This document shows positions 8,437 to 17,504 of a stretch of DNA of 64,000 nt, in pieces. The translations under genes were made by a program, and so were the position numbers. Position 1 is the first letter of the stretch; every line of letters starts with the position of its first letter. The notes below the pieces were generated by a model. The model searched no databases. It had not been told where the DNA came from and was given only the letters and a program-made list of their open reading frames with translations. Source of the DNA: Nocardia jiangxiensis NBRC 101359 (GTDB taxonomy: Bacteria; Actinomycetota; Actinomycetes; Mycobacteriales; Mycobacteriaceae); the NCBI RefSeq assembly GCF_000308615.1, contig NZ_BAGB01000061.1, positions 1 through 64,000 on the forward strand, in the 5' to 3' direction.

Positions 8437-9498
8437 TCACGCCGAGGCATCCGCCAGAAACTTCTCCAGGTACATCCACGTCGTCGTGCGGGCGGCCGGG
8501 CCGGTGAGGATGCCGAGGTGGCTGCCCGGTGCGGTCTCGAAGCGAACCTCGGCGGCACCGGTGAGGGTGCGGGTGCCGTGTTCGACGGCCGCGGCCGGGG
8601 TGATCACGTCGTCGGGGCCGCCCACCAGCAGCACCGGTGCGGTCACCTCGGACAGCTCGATCCGGCGCACACCGAGCCGGAACTCACCCTTGCCGAGGTC
8701 GTTGGCCAGCATGCAGCGGCCCCACAGCTGGTTGTAGAGCCGCCCCGGATATCCCGGCATGCTGGCCTGGAAACGGTCGATGGTCTCCATCCGGCCGAGC
8801 GTGGCGGCATCGGTGAGGTGCGCGGCGACGAACAGCGGACGCCGCAGTTCGCGCTCCCAGGACGTCGCCCGGTAGGCCAGCCGGGTCAGCGTCGCGGGAA
8901 CGCCGCCCGCGAGCCTGATCAGCGTGGACGCGCCGATCCCTCCGGTGAGCCGGGCCGCCGCGCGCACCTGCGGCACGAAGGGCACCCGGTCGTAGTCCAG
9001 CGGCGCACCGATCGCGGTGATCGAACGGATCGGCAGGGCCACGTCGGCGGCCGCGGTGAGCAGTGCGAGCACACCACCCAGCGACCAGCCGACCAGATCC
9101 ACCGGCGCACCGTCACGATCGGCGGACACCCGGCGGATCGCCTCGGGCAGGATGTCCTCGATCCAGTCCTCGAATCCCATCCGCCGGTCGGCGAAGGTGA
9201 TCTCGCCGTAGTCGACCAGGTACGGCTGATGCCCGGAGTCGAGCAGGAAGCGCGCCAGGCTCTGATCGGGACGCAGGTCGAAACAGGTGGCCGGGGCCGC
9301 CAGCGGCGGAACGAGCAGCACCGCGGAACCGGTGTCGCCCGCGCCCGCCTCACCGATGCGCTCGAAGCGCTGTAGTCGCCGGTGCGGCTGGTCCCACAGG
9401 ATCGTGTACGGCGTCGGGGCGGGCCGCTCGATACCGTCGCCGAGGGTCAGCGCCCAGGCGTTGCGCGCGGCGAGGGTCACGGTGTCTGCCAAACTCAC
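8437..9498 (-). CDS. Alpha/beta hydrolase related to PHA synthase/depolymerase-type proteins
   Basis: This alpha/beta-hydrolase of about 353 residues has the nucleophile elbow VGWSLGGVLAL (GxSxG with Ser, where PhaC uses Cys). PhaC-like features precede it (PYTILWDQPHRRLQRFE, VLLVPPLAAPATCFDLRPDQ, YLVDYGEITFADR). An Asp in GGPDDVITP and a His in PGSHLGIL complete a plausible triad. It may hydrolyse a (thio)ester; substrate unknown. The start was set at GTG 9498 (VSLADTVTLAA) because an upstream frame-open region holds a perfect inverted repeat that looks like an operator; starts up to 9534 remain possible. Confidence 0.75.
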   Translation of the reverse strand: MSLADTVTLAARNAWALTLGDGIERPAPTPYTILWDQPHRRLQRFERIGEAGAGDTGSAVLLVPPLAAPATCFDLRPDQSLARFLLDSGHQPYLVDYGEITFADRRMGFEDWIEDILPEAIRRVSADRDGAPVDLVGWSLGGVLALLTAAADVALPIRSITAIGAPLDYDRVPFVPQVRAAARLTGGIGASTLIRLAGGVPATLTRLAYRATSWERELRRPLFVAAHLTDAATLGRMETIDRFQASMPGYPGRLYNQLWGRCMLANDLGKGEFRLGVRRIELSEVTAPVLLVGGPDDVITPAAAVEHGTRTLTGAAEVRFETAPGSHLGILTGPAARTTTWMYLEKFLADASA

Positions 9499-9513
9499 AG
9501 GCAGCAAGCTATC

Positions 9514-9532
9514 GTGTGACACGGCGTCACAC
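9514..9532. promoter_or_regulatory. Perfect inverted repeat GTGTGAC-N5-GTCACAC
   Basis: Two 7-bp half-sites separated by five bases lie 16-34 bases upstream of the chosen hydrolase start. It resembles a CRP-type TGTGA/TCACA arrangement, but the inner spacing is seven, not six, bases. It could also serve the divergent helicase gene. Confidence 0.5.
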
Positions 9533-9957
9533 ATATGTGGGATAGGCCACTCTCGCTGCGTCGCGGCCCGATCGTGGCAGCGGTACGCGAATTCACCGCG
9601 ATTCGTGAATTATCCTGTGCCACACCGCACGCCATGCGGTAACACAATAAATCCGGCGAACTTCCGCTCAGCCGAACCGCGCATTTCCCACGGCACATCT
9701 CGAGCGGCGGAAGATATCACGCTACAATCTGCATGGGCAACGGAAATTTCTACTCGTGACATCATGCGTGGCCGGCACGCGTGGCCGAGCAGAAGTACCG
9801 CAGCCCAAACGGAAAATGTGCGCGCACCAGATCCGCAACACCGATGCGCCGCGCCAGGTTGATGCCGCCACCGGCATCCCGCAGCGGCCGAGGTGGGAAA
9901 CACCGCCGGATATGTGGCCGAGAGCGGACCAACCGCCCCACACCTCGTGCGCGCGAG
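9533..9957. other. Intergenic region upstream of the DEAD-box helicase
   Basis: About 425 bases without a convincing gene lie between the divergent hydrolase and helicase genes. An inverted repeat AATTCAC-N8-GTGAATT is at 9590-9611 and could be an operator or hairpin. The rest looks like a long 5' untranslated region of the helicase transcript, a common arrangement for cold-responsive helicases (inference). Confidence 0.4.
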
Positions 9958-11700
9958 ATGCGATACCGCGAGGAAGGCAAGAACCTGAGCAAGATCACCG
10001 TGGAACAGGAACCCGGGTTGAGCGACAACCTGGTGACAGCAGAGCTCGATCCCACACACACCGCCCCCACATTCACCGAATTGGGAGTTCGCCCGGAAAT
10101 CGTCCGCGCACTCTCCGAGATCGGAATCGAACGTACTTTCGCAATCCAGGAACTCACCCTGCCGCTCGCACTGGCCGGTGAAGACCTGATCGGCCAGGCA
10201 CGAACCGGTATGGGTAAGACCTTCGGATTCGGCGTGCCGCTGTTGCACCGCATTTCCAGTGGCGATTCGGGCACCACCGCACTGGACGGCACACCGCGCG
10301 CACTTGTCATCGTGCCGACGCGGGAATTGTGCATCCAGGTCACCCAGGATCTGGAGAATGCCGGTAAATACCTGACCAATCACCAGGGTCCGCTGAAGGT
10401 CACCTCGATCTACGGCGGCCGCCCCTACGAGACCCAGATCGCGGCGCTGCGCTCGGGCGTCGACGTGGTGGTCGGCACCCCGGGCCGCCTGCTGGATCTG
10501 GCCGAACAGCAGCATCTGATCCTGGGCAAGGTCGGCGTGCTGGTGCTGGACGAGGCCGACGAGATGCTCGATCTGGGCTTCCTGCCCGATATCGAGCGCA
10601 TCCTGAACATGGTGCCGGACAAGCGCCAGACGATGCTGTTCTCCGCGACCATGCCCGGCCCGATCATCACCCTGGCGCGCACCTTCCTGCACAAGCCGAC
10701 CCATATCCGGGCCGAGGAGCCGCACGATTCCGCGGTGCACGATCGCACCGCCCAGTTCGTCTACCGGGCGCACGCGCTGGACAAGAGCGAACTCGTGGCC
10801 CGCATCCTGCAGGCGTCCGGACGCGGCGCGACCATGATCTTCACCCGCACCAAGCGGACCGCGCAGAAGGTCTCCGACGATCTGGCCGAGCGCGGATTCG
10901 CCGTCGGCGCGGTGCACGGCGATCTGGGCCAGGTGCAGCGCGAGAAGGCCCTGGACAAGTTCCGCAAGGGCCGGATCGACGTCCTGGTCGCCACCGACGT
11001 CGCCGCCCGCGGCATCGATATCGACGATGTCACGCACGTCATCAACTACCAGTGCCCCGAGGACGAGAAGACCTACGTGCACCGCATCGGCCGCACCGGT
11101 CGCGCGGGCCGCACCGGCGTCGCGGTCACCCTGGTGGACTGGGACGAGTTGAACCGCTGGTCTACCATCGATTCCGCACTCGGACTGGGCATTCCGGAGC
11201 CGGTGGAGACCTATTCCCGCTCCCCGCACCTGTTCTCGGACCTCGACATCCCCGAGGGCGTGACAGGTACGTTGCGCCGCAAGGTGGAACGCGATGACGA
11301 CGCGGTCGTGGTGGAGCGTGAGGCGCGCACTCCGCGCAAGCGCAACCGTCGTCGCACCCGGGCCGGCCAGCCGACTGAGGGCGTCGAAAGTGCCGAGGTG
11401 GCAACCGAAGCCGGTGAATCGTCCGCCGATTCGTCTGCGGGCGAACAGGATTCGACCGCGTCGGACGACGCCGCGAAGCCCGCGCGGCGCCGTCGGCGGC
11501 GTCGGTCCTCCGGCGAGAGCGCCGCGGCCGAGAACGACGCACAGAGCACCCCCGGCGAGTCGGCCGACTCCTCGGACGAACCGGCGGCCGAATCGGACGA
11601 GCAAGCCGACAAACCGGCCCGTCGCCGTCGTCGCCGCCGCAGGCCCGCCAACGCGGATTCCGCCGAGGCCACCGACGCGCCGATCTCCGCGACGGCCTGA
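9958..11700 (+). CDS. rhlE: DEAD/DEAH-box ATP-dependent RNA helicase (RhlE-like)
   Basis: This 580-residue RNA helicase contains all core motifs in order: Q motif FAIQELTLP, Walker A ARTGMGKT, PTREL, TPGRLLDLA, LDEADEML, SATMP, IFTRTKRTAQ, ATDVAARGIDI and HRIGRTGRAGR. Met replaces the usual Ser in the Walker A loop. From about residue 450 there is a long low-complexity tail alternating acidic Ala/Ser/Glu stretches with three Arg-rich blocks (RKRNRRRTR and two RRRRRRR-type runs), probably RNA-binding. The ATG at 9958 is listed, but GAGGAAGG sits seven bases before an in-frame CTG at 9985 (reading LSKITVEQ), so translation may begin there. It probably remodels RNA or ribosomal precursors. Confidence 0.93.
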   Translation: MRYREEGKNLSKITVEQEPGLSDNLVTAELDPTHTAPTFTELGVRPEIVRALSEIGIERTFAIQELTLPLALAGEDLIGQARTGMGKTFGFGVPLLHRISSGDSGTTALDGTPRALVIVPTRELCIQVTQDLENAGKYLTNHQGPLKVTSIYGGRPYETQIAALRSGVDVVVGTPGRLLDLAEQQHLILGKVGVLVLDEADEMLDLGFLPDIERILNMVPDKRQTMLFSATMPGPIITLARTFLHKPTHIRAEEPHDSAVHDRTAQFVYRAHALDKSELVARILQASGRGATMIFTRTKRTAQKVSDDLAERGFAVGAVHGDLGQVQREKALDKFRKGRIDVLVATDVAARGIDIDDVTHVINYQCPEDEKTYVHRIGRTGRAGRTGVAVTLVDWDELNRWSTIDSALGLGIPEPVETYSRSPHLFSDLDIPEGVTGTLRRKVERDDDAVVVEREARTPRKRNRRRTRAGQPTEGVESAEVATEAGESSADSSAGEQDSTASDDAAKPARRRRRRRSSGESAAAENDAQSTPGESADSSDEPAAESDEQADKPARRRRRRRRPANADSAEATDAPISATA

Positions 11701-11719
11701 GCGCCGTAACGACATCCAC

Positions 11720-11764
11720 GGACCGAGGGGTCCCGCTGCCGACCGGCGCGGGGCCCCTCGGTCC
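11720..11764 (+). terminator. Hairpin terminator after the helicase
   Basis: An 11-bp outer stem (GGACCGAGGGG, 11720-11730, with 11754-11764) plus further inner G/C pairing directly follows the helicase stop. There is no T tract, as is common in actinobacteria. Confidence 0.65.
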
Positions 11765-11845
11765 GTCCGGGCACCGCACACACGCGCACGGTCTCCGGCC
11801 GCCACCGCGCGGTCCCATCGCGGCCGAAATGCGTAGTCGCCGAGG

Positions 11846-13141
11846 GTGAATCCGGTGGTCGGGCCGGACGCCGCGATGTCACCATCGGGCGGGCCCGGCG
11901 GATCGACTACGCTCGCTGACGTGCTCGCACCTGAGCGGCGGACGCGCGCCGATCTCCTTGCCGCAGTCGCGATCGCCGTCGTGGTGGTGATCGCGATAGC
12001 CGTCGTGTGGTGGATCAGTGATGCACGCGGCACGATTTCCGAGCCCGCCGCGCACGCTGCCGAACAGCCCGCCGCCGCCGACCAGCTGCCGCAATCCCTG
12101 CACGAGCTGTGGCACGCGCCCGACGGGGCCGCGCTGCGGGCGCTGACCGTGGCCGGGGTGGCGGTCGCCGCCGACGGCGGCACGGTCACCGGATACGACC
12201 CGGCGACCGGTAAGCAGGTGTGGAAATACCAGCGCGATATGCCGCTGTGCGGAGTGGAGGCGCAGTACGGCACCGTCGTGGCCACCTATCGCGATCAGCG
12301 CGGCTGCAGCCAGACCACGATGCTCTCGGCCGACAGCGGCGCCCGCCGTACCGCGCGCAGCAGTTATATGGACCACGCGATCACGTTGACCGCGGACGGC
12401 ACCTATTTCCTGGCCCAGGGTTCGGATCGGCTCGAGATGTGGCGTTCTGATCTGGTGCGCACCCTCGAATACGGCTACGTGGACGCGCCGGTGAACATCA
12501 AGACCCAGCCGCGCGTCGGCTGCACGCTGCTGTCCTCGGTCTCCAGCAGCAGCCGTCTCGCGGTGCTCGAACACTGCCCCGGCGACGGCGCGGACCGGCT
12601 CAGCGTGCTCAACCCGGCTCCCAAGGACAGCACCGTGCCCGAGGAGTACGGCTCGCATGTGCTCACGAACCCCGGTGCGAACGTGGACGGCGCGCGGGTC
12701 CTCGCGGTGGCGGACAACCGGGTTCTGCTGTATCTGCCCGGAACCGCCACCACCGCACCGGAATTGGCGATCTTCGACGGCACCGCGAACATGCTCTCCA
12801 CAGAGCGCCTGAACGCTCCCCTCCCGCCGACGGCGACCACCACCCGCATCGGCTCGGCCTATCTGATCTACTCCGGCAACAGCGTGATCGCGCTGAACGC
12901 CACCACGTTCGACCCGCTCTGGACCGCCCCCGACGCCCTCGGCTCCCCGGTCCTCATGGCCGGTCGGATTCTCATCCCGGTCGACGGCGCCATCGCCGCA
13001 CTCGACCCCGAGACCGGCGCGGAGACCACCCGAATCCCCTTGCAGCGCAGCGACTATCACAACGGCCCCATATCCCTCGCCGTTGTCGGGTCGACCATTC
13101 TGGAACAGCGCGACGGTCGCGTCTACGGCGTCGGCCAGTAA
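11846..13141 (+). CDS. Membrane-anchored PQQ-like beta-propeller protein (Rv3212-like)
   Basis: This 431-residue protein has a short cytoplasmic N terminus, one transmembrane helix (LLAAVAIAVVVVIAIAVVWW) and an extracellular domain with repeated beta-blade motifs such as VTGYDPATGKQVWKYQR, NATTFDPLWTAP and IAALDPETGAETTRIP. These are the tryptophan-type blades of PQQ-like propellers. It corresponds in position to Rv3212 next to rhlE. No catalytic residues are recognisable; a scaffold or binding role in the cell envelope is likely. The GTG at 11846 is used, with an ATG at 11876 as alternative. A strong terminator follows. Confidence 0.82.
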   Translation: MNPVVGPDAAMSPSGGPGGSTTLADVLAPERRTRADLLAAVAIAVVVVIAIAVVWWISDARGTISEPAAHAAEQPAAADQLPQSLHELWHAPDGAALRALTVAGVAVAADGGTVTGYDPATGKQVWKYQRDMPLCGVEAQYGTVVATYRDQRGCSQTTMLSADSGARRTARSSYMDHAITLTADGTYFLAQGSDRLEMWRSDLVRTLEYGYVDAPVNIKTQPRVGCTLLSSVSSSSRLAVLEHCPGDGADRLSVLNPAPKDSTVPEEYGSHVLTNPGANVDGARVLAVADNRVLLYLPGTATTAPELAIFDGTANMLSTERLNAPLPPTATTTRIGSAYLIYSGNSVIALNATTFDPLWTAPDALGSPVLMAGRILIPVDGAIAALDPETGAETTRIPLQRSDYHNGPISLAVVGSTILEQRDGRVYGVGQ

Positions 13142-13251
13142 CCGATCGAATCGCCACACCGGCCATCAGGACGTTCGAAACCTTTGCGCCCGTTCACCTT
13201 ACGCAGTCGGACAGTACGCGATACCGCGAACGCCGAGCTACGACGAACCGA

Positions 13252-13298
13252 CCGAACGCCCGCGGGGCAGGTCGTCGACGTGCCCCGCGGGCGTTCGG
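13252..13298. terminator. Very strong bidirectional hairpin
   Basis: A perfect 18-bp stem (13252-13269 with 13281-13298) has an 11-base loop and lies between two convergent genes. It should stop transcription from both sides. Confidence 0.85.
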
Positions 13299-13325
13299 AA
13301 ACTGTTGCGCTGTAACCCTTTCAGG

Positions 13326-14015
13326 TCAGCCCAGGTGGGCGGACAGGAGCCAGGCCGGTACCGACTTGCGACCCGGACCTTCGTCCTTGATGTCGGCCCC
13401 GGCGAAATTGCGGAAGCCCGGGAAGTCGTCGGGGACATTGGCGTGGATACGGGCCGGGCGGATCTCGTCGATGGTCCAGTACGGGGCGACGGCCTCGCGC
13501 AACTCGTCCTCGCTCACGGCGTTGACCGGGCCCGCGGGCATGGTCGCGCGATCGAAGACGAGAACGAAATACGACGCGCCGGGCGCGGCCGCGCGCACGA
13601 TCGACTCCTGGTAACCCTTGCGCAATTCCACCGGCATCGAGTGGAACAGGGTGCTGTCGACGATGGTGCCGAACCGGCCGTCGTAGCCGGTGAACGCGCT
13701 GATGTCGGCGACCTCGAAGCTGGCGGCGGCGTTCAGGCCGCGCTCGGCGGCCGCGGCGCGGGCGAGGTCGATCGCGGTGGGTGACTGGTCCAGGCCGACG
13801 GCGGTGAAACCTCGTTCGGCGAGATACAGCGAGGTCTCGGCCTCGCCACAGCCGGCGTCGAGGACTTCGCCATGGAATTTGTCGGCGTCGATGAGTGCGG
13901 CGATCTCGGGCTGCGGCTCGCCGATACTCCACGGCGGCCGATTTCCCTGCCCCATCTCGGGGGCCTCACCACGGTAGGCGGATTCGAACATCGCGTCATT
14001 CGATGAACTCGTCAT
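13326..14015 (-). CDS. Class I SAM-dependent methyltransferase
   Basis: This 229-residue soluble methyltransferase has motif I VLDAGCGEAETSLYLAERGF (about residues 50-69), the acidic ribose contact VGLDQSP, motif II-like FEVADISAF and IVDSTLFHSMP as the post-motif. The N terminus (FESAYRGEAPEMG, then PPWSIGEPQPEI) resembles thiopurine/halide-type small-molecule methyltransferases in which PxWxxGxPQP is typical. The substrate is unknown, but toxic small thiols or thiopurine-like compounds are plausible. It is divergent from a MarR regulator through a short region holding two precise palindromes, so it is probably the repressed target. Confidence 0.9.
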   Translation of the reverse strand: MTSSSNDAMFESAYRGEAPEMGQGNRPPWSIGEPQPEIAALIDADKFHGEVLDAGCGEAETSLYLAERGFTAVGLDQSPTAIDLARAAAAERGLNAAASFEVADISAFTGYDGRFGTIVDSTLFHSMPVELRKGYQESIVRAAAPGASYFVLVFDRATMPAGPVNAVSEDELREAVAPYWTIDEIRPARIHANVPDDFPGFRNFAGADIKDEGPGRKSVPAWLLSAHLG

Positions 14016-14029
14016 GGCCCCATTCTATG

Positions 14030-14063
14030 TCAACCTGGTTGATATATGTCAATATAGTTGACA
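14030..14063. promoter_or_regulatory. Two tandem MarR-type operators in the divergent promoter
   Basis: TCAACC-T-GGTTGA (14030-14042) and TGTCAA-N5-TTGACA (14047-14063) are both perfect inverted repeats with centres 19 bp apart. The second overlaps the MarR start codon, implying a leaderless or very short leader transcript and tight autorepression. Confidence 0.8.
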
Positions 14064-14479
14064 TGGAAGGTCTCGAGGAAAGGCCTCTCGGATACCTTCT
14101 GTACCGGGTTGCCGCGGCGTTGCGCTCCGAGGTGGTCGCCACCGCACTGGATCCGCTGGAACTCACGTTCCCGCAATACCTCTGCATGCGCCTGCTGTCC
14201 CAGTCGCCCGGTCGGTCCAATGCACAACTGGCCCGCGACGCCACCGTCTCGCCCCAGGCGATGAACAAGGTGATCCGCGAATTACAGGACCGCGCCCTGG
14301 TGACGCGGCCGACGTCGGTGCCGACGGGCCGATCACTGCCCGCCACCCTGACGCGCGAGGGCCTCGCCCTGCTCGAACGGCTCGATCCGCTGGTGCTCGC
14401 GGCCGAATCGCATGTCCTGGCCAAGCTCAGTGCCGAGGATCGCCGCGAGTTCCGTCGCCTGCTGGCCGCGGTCGGCTGA
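14063..14479 (+). CDS. MarR-family transcriptional regulator
   Basis: This 138-residue regulator has the MarR winged helix: LTFPQYLCMRLLSQSPGR, then SNAQLARDATVSPQAMNKVI (recognition helix) and a wing around PTSVPTGRSLPATLT. The start is the ATG at 14063, which fits the conserved N terminus MEGLEERPLGYLLYRVA. It probably represses itself and the divergent methyltransferase by binding the paired palindromes between them and is released by a small ligand. No Cys-based redox switch stands out: its only Cys is in helix 2. Confidence 0.92.
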   Translation: MEGLEERPLGYLLYRVAAALRSEVVATALDPLELTFPQYLCMRLLSQSPGRSNAQLARDATVSPQAMNKVIRELQDRALVTRPTSVPTGRSLPATLTREGLALLERLDPLVLAAESHVLAKLSAEDRREFRRLLAAVG

Positions 14480-14703
14480 CCTGCAACCAGATCATCGACG
14501 GGCGTGGATCCGTGATCAGCGACCCACGTGAAGTAATTTAGCTATCGCCCAGCAATCACCTGGGCGGTGTTCCCGTACGCCAGGCGAAGCTCTGTCCGAG
14601 ATATGAGTCTGCTGTGTATCTGCTCCAGGTCGTTGCATCCCTGACCAGCGGAGCATGCAATGACATCCGAGGTCGGGAACCCCACTTCCTACGAGAGGTC
14701 AAC

Positions 14704-14967
14704 ATGAAGAGGACACTGTCCGCATCGTTCGTCGCCATCGCCGCGGGCGCGCTGCTCGTCGGCCCCGTCATCGGCTCGGCCGCCGCCAACCCGGTGTTCC
14801 CGGGGCTCTCGCACCAGAACAACGACTGGGGTGGGTTCAACCGCCCCGGCTACCACGATCCGAAGGATCCGTTCCGCAACGACTGGCACTGCGACCGGCA
14901 CGGCAACTGGCACAACAACGAGCACGACAACCAGGGCCACCACGATCAGCGCTGCCGCACCTGGTAA
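14704..14967 (+). CDS. Small secreted His/Asn/Asp-rich protein
   Basis: This 87-residue protein has a clear Sec signal peptide (MKRTLSASFVAIAAGALLVG, with a cut after GSAAA). The mature part of about 58 residues is rich in His, Asn, Asp and Trp (DWHCDRHGNWHNNEHDN, then QGHHDQRC). Two Cys may form a disulfide. The composition suggests binding of divalent metal such as Cu, Zn or Ni outside the membrane. No neighbour gives pathway context. The start at 14704 gives a proper signal peptide and has a purine-rich stretch upstream. No family was recognised. Confidence 0.75.
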   Translation: MKRTLSASFVAIAAGALLVGPVIGSAAANPVFPGLSHQNNDWGGFNRPGYHDPKDPFRNDWHCDRHGNWHNNEHDNQGHHDQRCRTW

Positions 14968-15018
14968 ATCCTCGGCAATCCCCCGGTTCCGGCCGGTTCG
15001 CCGGAACCGGGGGGACTG

Positions 15019-15213
15019 TCAGCTCGAACCGCCGCTCGCACCCGCGATGAGCAGCAGGCGTCGACGACGGCGAGCGCGCTGCACCGCCTGCTCGGCCGCG
15101 GCACTCGCATCCTCGGCCGATGCGCCCGCACCGACGGCCTCGTCGTAGGCCGCGGTGCTGACCTTCTCCTCGCGTGCCTCCTGGCGTCGCCGCCGAGCTT
15201 CGAGAAATCCCAT
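15019..15213 (-). CDS. Small basic hypothetical protein
   Basis: This 64-residue protein (MGFLEARRRRQEAREEKVST) has a charged helix followed by an Ala-rich segment and an Arg-rich, hydrophobic C terminus (RARRRRRLLLIAGASGGSS). A good AGGAGGG ribosome site lies four bases before the ATG, which supports expression. It could be a small membrane-associated or nucleic-acid-binding peptide; no family was recognised. Confidence 0.6.
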   Translation of the reverse strand: MGFLEARRRRQEAREEKVSTAAYDEAVGAGASAEDASAAAEQAVQRARRRRRLLLIAGASGGSS

Positions 15214-15420
15214 CTCACCCTCCTGTTCGCCGAAAAGCCCCGACCCCCGGACATTCAGCCTGCCGGACAGCGCATTCGCGGCACATCACCCCGCAGGATG
15301 ATTCCCCGACCTCCCCGCATACCGCTCACGGGCGACCCGAGTCAGCCCGGCGCACGACCGCAGCGATCCACCTCCACCGCCACGAGACAACCACCACGAC
15401 ACGGGTTTTCGAGGCCCCGC

Positions 15421-17412
15421 TCACCTCTCGACGATGCCCAACCACACGTAATCGCGCGCCCGGGTGACCGCGACGAAATGCTGATTGGCCTCCAACTCCG
15501 CATGGTCACGCTCGGCGTCGCTGCCATCGCGCTCACCCTTCGCGTAAAGGTCCGCGCCGCTGCGGATGAAACACGGATGTAGGACGGCCCGGAAATCGAG
15601 TCCCTTGGCTCGAAATACCGTTCCGATCTTGATCAGCTCCTCGTCCGCGCCCGTGTACTCCTCCAGGTCCCGGAACTTGATCCCCCAGCGACGGAGCGCA
15701 CTCTTGAACCGATCTGCCTCGTTGTTGGTGCGCGTGACCAGAGCCGTTGCCCCGAGCGGGATTCCGCGCTCCCGAATACTGCGCAACCGACGACGCAGCT
15801 CGTCCTCGATCTCGGCATCGGGACCGGTCCACGTGATCGCCACACCGCCCGGCAAGGCCGCCTCCACACGCCCCAGCGGCACCGCGGCAACTCCGTCCAG
15901 GTCATCGACGGTGTTCCGCTGCTCGAGTGAGGTCGCCAGCTGGAGGATGTCGCGGCGGTTCCGATAGTTCACCCGCAGGATTTCGCCGCGCCCGACGATA
16001 CCGATACCGGCATCGGAGATTCGCCAGCCACCGGCGTAAATCTTCTGCTGCGCATCCCCGACGAGCAGCAATCCGTTGGCCTGGTCGCCGACGATGGCGT
16101 GTGCCAGCCGTAGCCCTTGCAGGGACATGTCCTGCATCTCGTCGACGACGACCATGTCGTACCGCTCGGCGAGCGGTACCCGGGCCAATTCTTCGAGCGC
16201 CGCGGTGATCAGATCGTTGGCGTCGAGAAAGCCGCGTTCCAGCCGGATCTGCTCGTATTCCCGGTAGAGCTTCCAGACCTCGGCTCGGGCCCCCTGGTGG
16301 AGCCGACCACGCCGTCCTCGACGCACCAGCTTCGCGTACCAGGTGAAATCCCCGACCCCGAAACCTCGCCCCTTGATCACCCGATCGATCTCTTCGCGCC
16401 AGTAGCGACTGTCGATCTCGATCTTCGCCAAGGGGCCGTGCTGCCCGACCCTCGACCAGGCCAGACCGAAGGCGTTGTCCGCCTGTTTCAGGTCCATCCG
16501 GTAGGGCGAACCGCGTCGGGAGAGCAATTCTCCCGCCCAGGAGTGCATCGTCACGAATCGCGCACGATGCGCCGCGAACGGCGCGAGTTCCGCGAACGCC
16601 CGCTCCTGGCAGGGCGGCAGATTGCGCACGAAGGTGGTGAACAGCAGACGGCCGGTTGTGACGCGCGCGCGGCGGGCCATACGGTGTAGTGCCACAACGG
16701 TTTTCCCGGTTCCGGCCGGGCCCGCGATGCGCGCGGGCCCGTGGTGGTTCCGGCCGACGAGGCCGTGCTGCTCAGGGTCCAGGAAGGACATCCAGGTCGG
16801 CAGCGGGGCCCGCAACGCGCGCAGACGATCGCGGTCGAGCAGATCCTCGCGGTCGACCAGAGCGTCATCGATCACCGGGACCGGTTCGTCGTCGACGGAT
16901 ACCGATCGATAGATCGGATCTCGTTGTGCGGCAGCCTGTGCCAAGCTTTCCGCTGTCCGCCGGCTCATCCGTGCCACACCGGCCGTGAGAACCCGATGGT
17001 CGAGTTCGCTCACCACCTGGTATCGCCCATCGCCGACGAATCCGCTGTGCGGCGCGGCGACCAGTACGACCTCGACGGTTTCCGGCACGAAGACATCACG
17101 CCCGTTCGCTGCGGACAATCCGGCGAACAGCTCTTCCAGGTGCACGCGCAGCCTCCTCGACGCGCTGCCCTGGAGCGGCTGGTCACCGAAGACCAGACCG
17201 AATGCACCGGCGGGACCGATCAACAGGGCGTCCACTCGATCCTCGCCCTGTTGATGCCGGTCCCGGACCAGTAGACGCCAGGCATTCCTGCTCTCGACCA
17301 GCAAGCCGCACAACATATTCCGCTGTCTCGACGACATCGGCCCCAGCGACGCGAGCGCCTGCTGTGCGCGCAAGCGCCGACGTTCCCCGTCCGAACCGCC
17401 TGTCCGTGCCAT
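15421..17412 (-). CDS. UvrD/SF1-type helicase with degenerate NERD-like N-terminal domain
   Basis: This 663-residue protein has an N-terminal region (about residues 40-75) resembling a nuclease-related NERD domain (GEDRVDALLIGPAGAFGLVF), without an obvious full catalytic set. A complete superfamily 1 motor follows: Walker A IAGPAGTGKTVVALHR (about residue 250), the DExQ-like box VVVDEMQDMS, LLVGDAQQKIYAGG, the NYRNRRDI segment, FRAKGLDFRAV and the motif VI stretch FVAVTRARDYVWLG. It should be a 3'-5' DNA translocase in repair or invader response. The ATG at 17412 is chosen; the frame is open upstream but poorly coding. A prim-pol-like gene precedes it by 92 bases on the same strand. Confidence 0.82.
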   Translation of the reverse strand: MARTGGSDGERRRLRAQQALASLGPMSSRQRNMLCGLLVESRNAWRLLVRDRHQQGEDRVDALLIGPAGAFGLVFGDQPLQGSASRRLRVHLEELFAGLSAANGRDVFVPETVEVVLVAAPHSGFVGDGRYQVVSELDHRVLTAGVARMSRRTAESLAQAAAQRDPIYRSVSVDDEPVPVIDDALVDREDLLDRDRLRALRAPLPTWMSFLDPEQHGLVGRNHHGPARIAGPAGTGKTVVALHRMARRARVTTGRLLFTTFVRNLPPCQERAFAELAPFAAHRARFVTMHSWAGELLSRRGSPYRMDLKQADNAFGLAWSRVGQHGPLAKIEIDSRYWREEIDRVIKGRGFGVGDFTWYAKLVRRGRRGRLHQGARAEVWKLYREYEQIRLERGFLDANDLITAALEELARVPLAERYDMVVVDEMQDMSLQGLRLAHAIVGDQANGLLLVGDAQQKIYAGGWRISDAGIGIVGRGEILRVNYRNRRDILQLATSLEQRNTVDDLDGVAAVPLGRVEAALPGGVAITWTGPDAEIEDELRRRLRSIRERGIPLGATALVTRTNNEADRFKSALRRWGIKFRDLEEYTGADEELIKIGTVFRAKGLDFRAVLHPCFIRSGADLYAKGERDGSDAERDHAELEANQHFVAVTRARDYVWLGIVER

Positions 17413-17504
17413 CGCGCGCCCCTCGATGCCGAAAATCCGGTAGACCGATGAATACCAGAGTGGCGCAACGGATTCAGGTCCGCAAGTACCGACCGGTAGG
17501 GATA

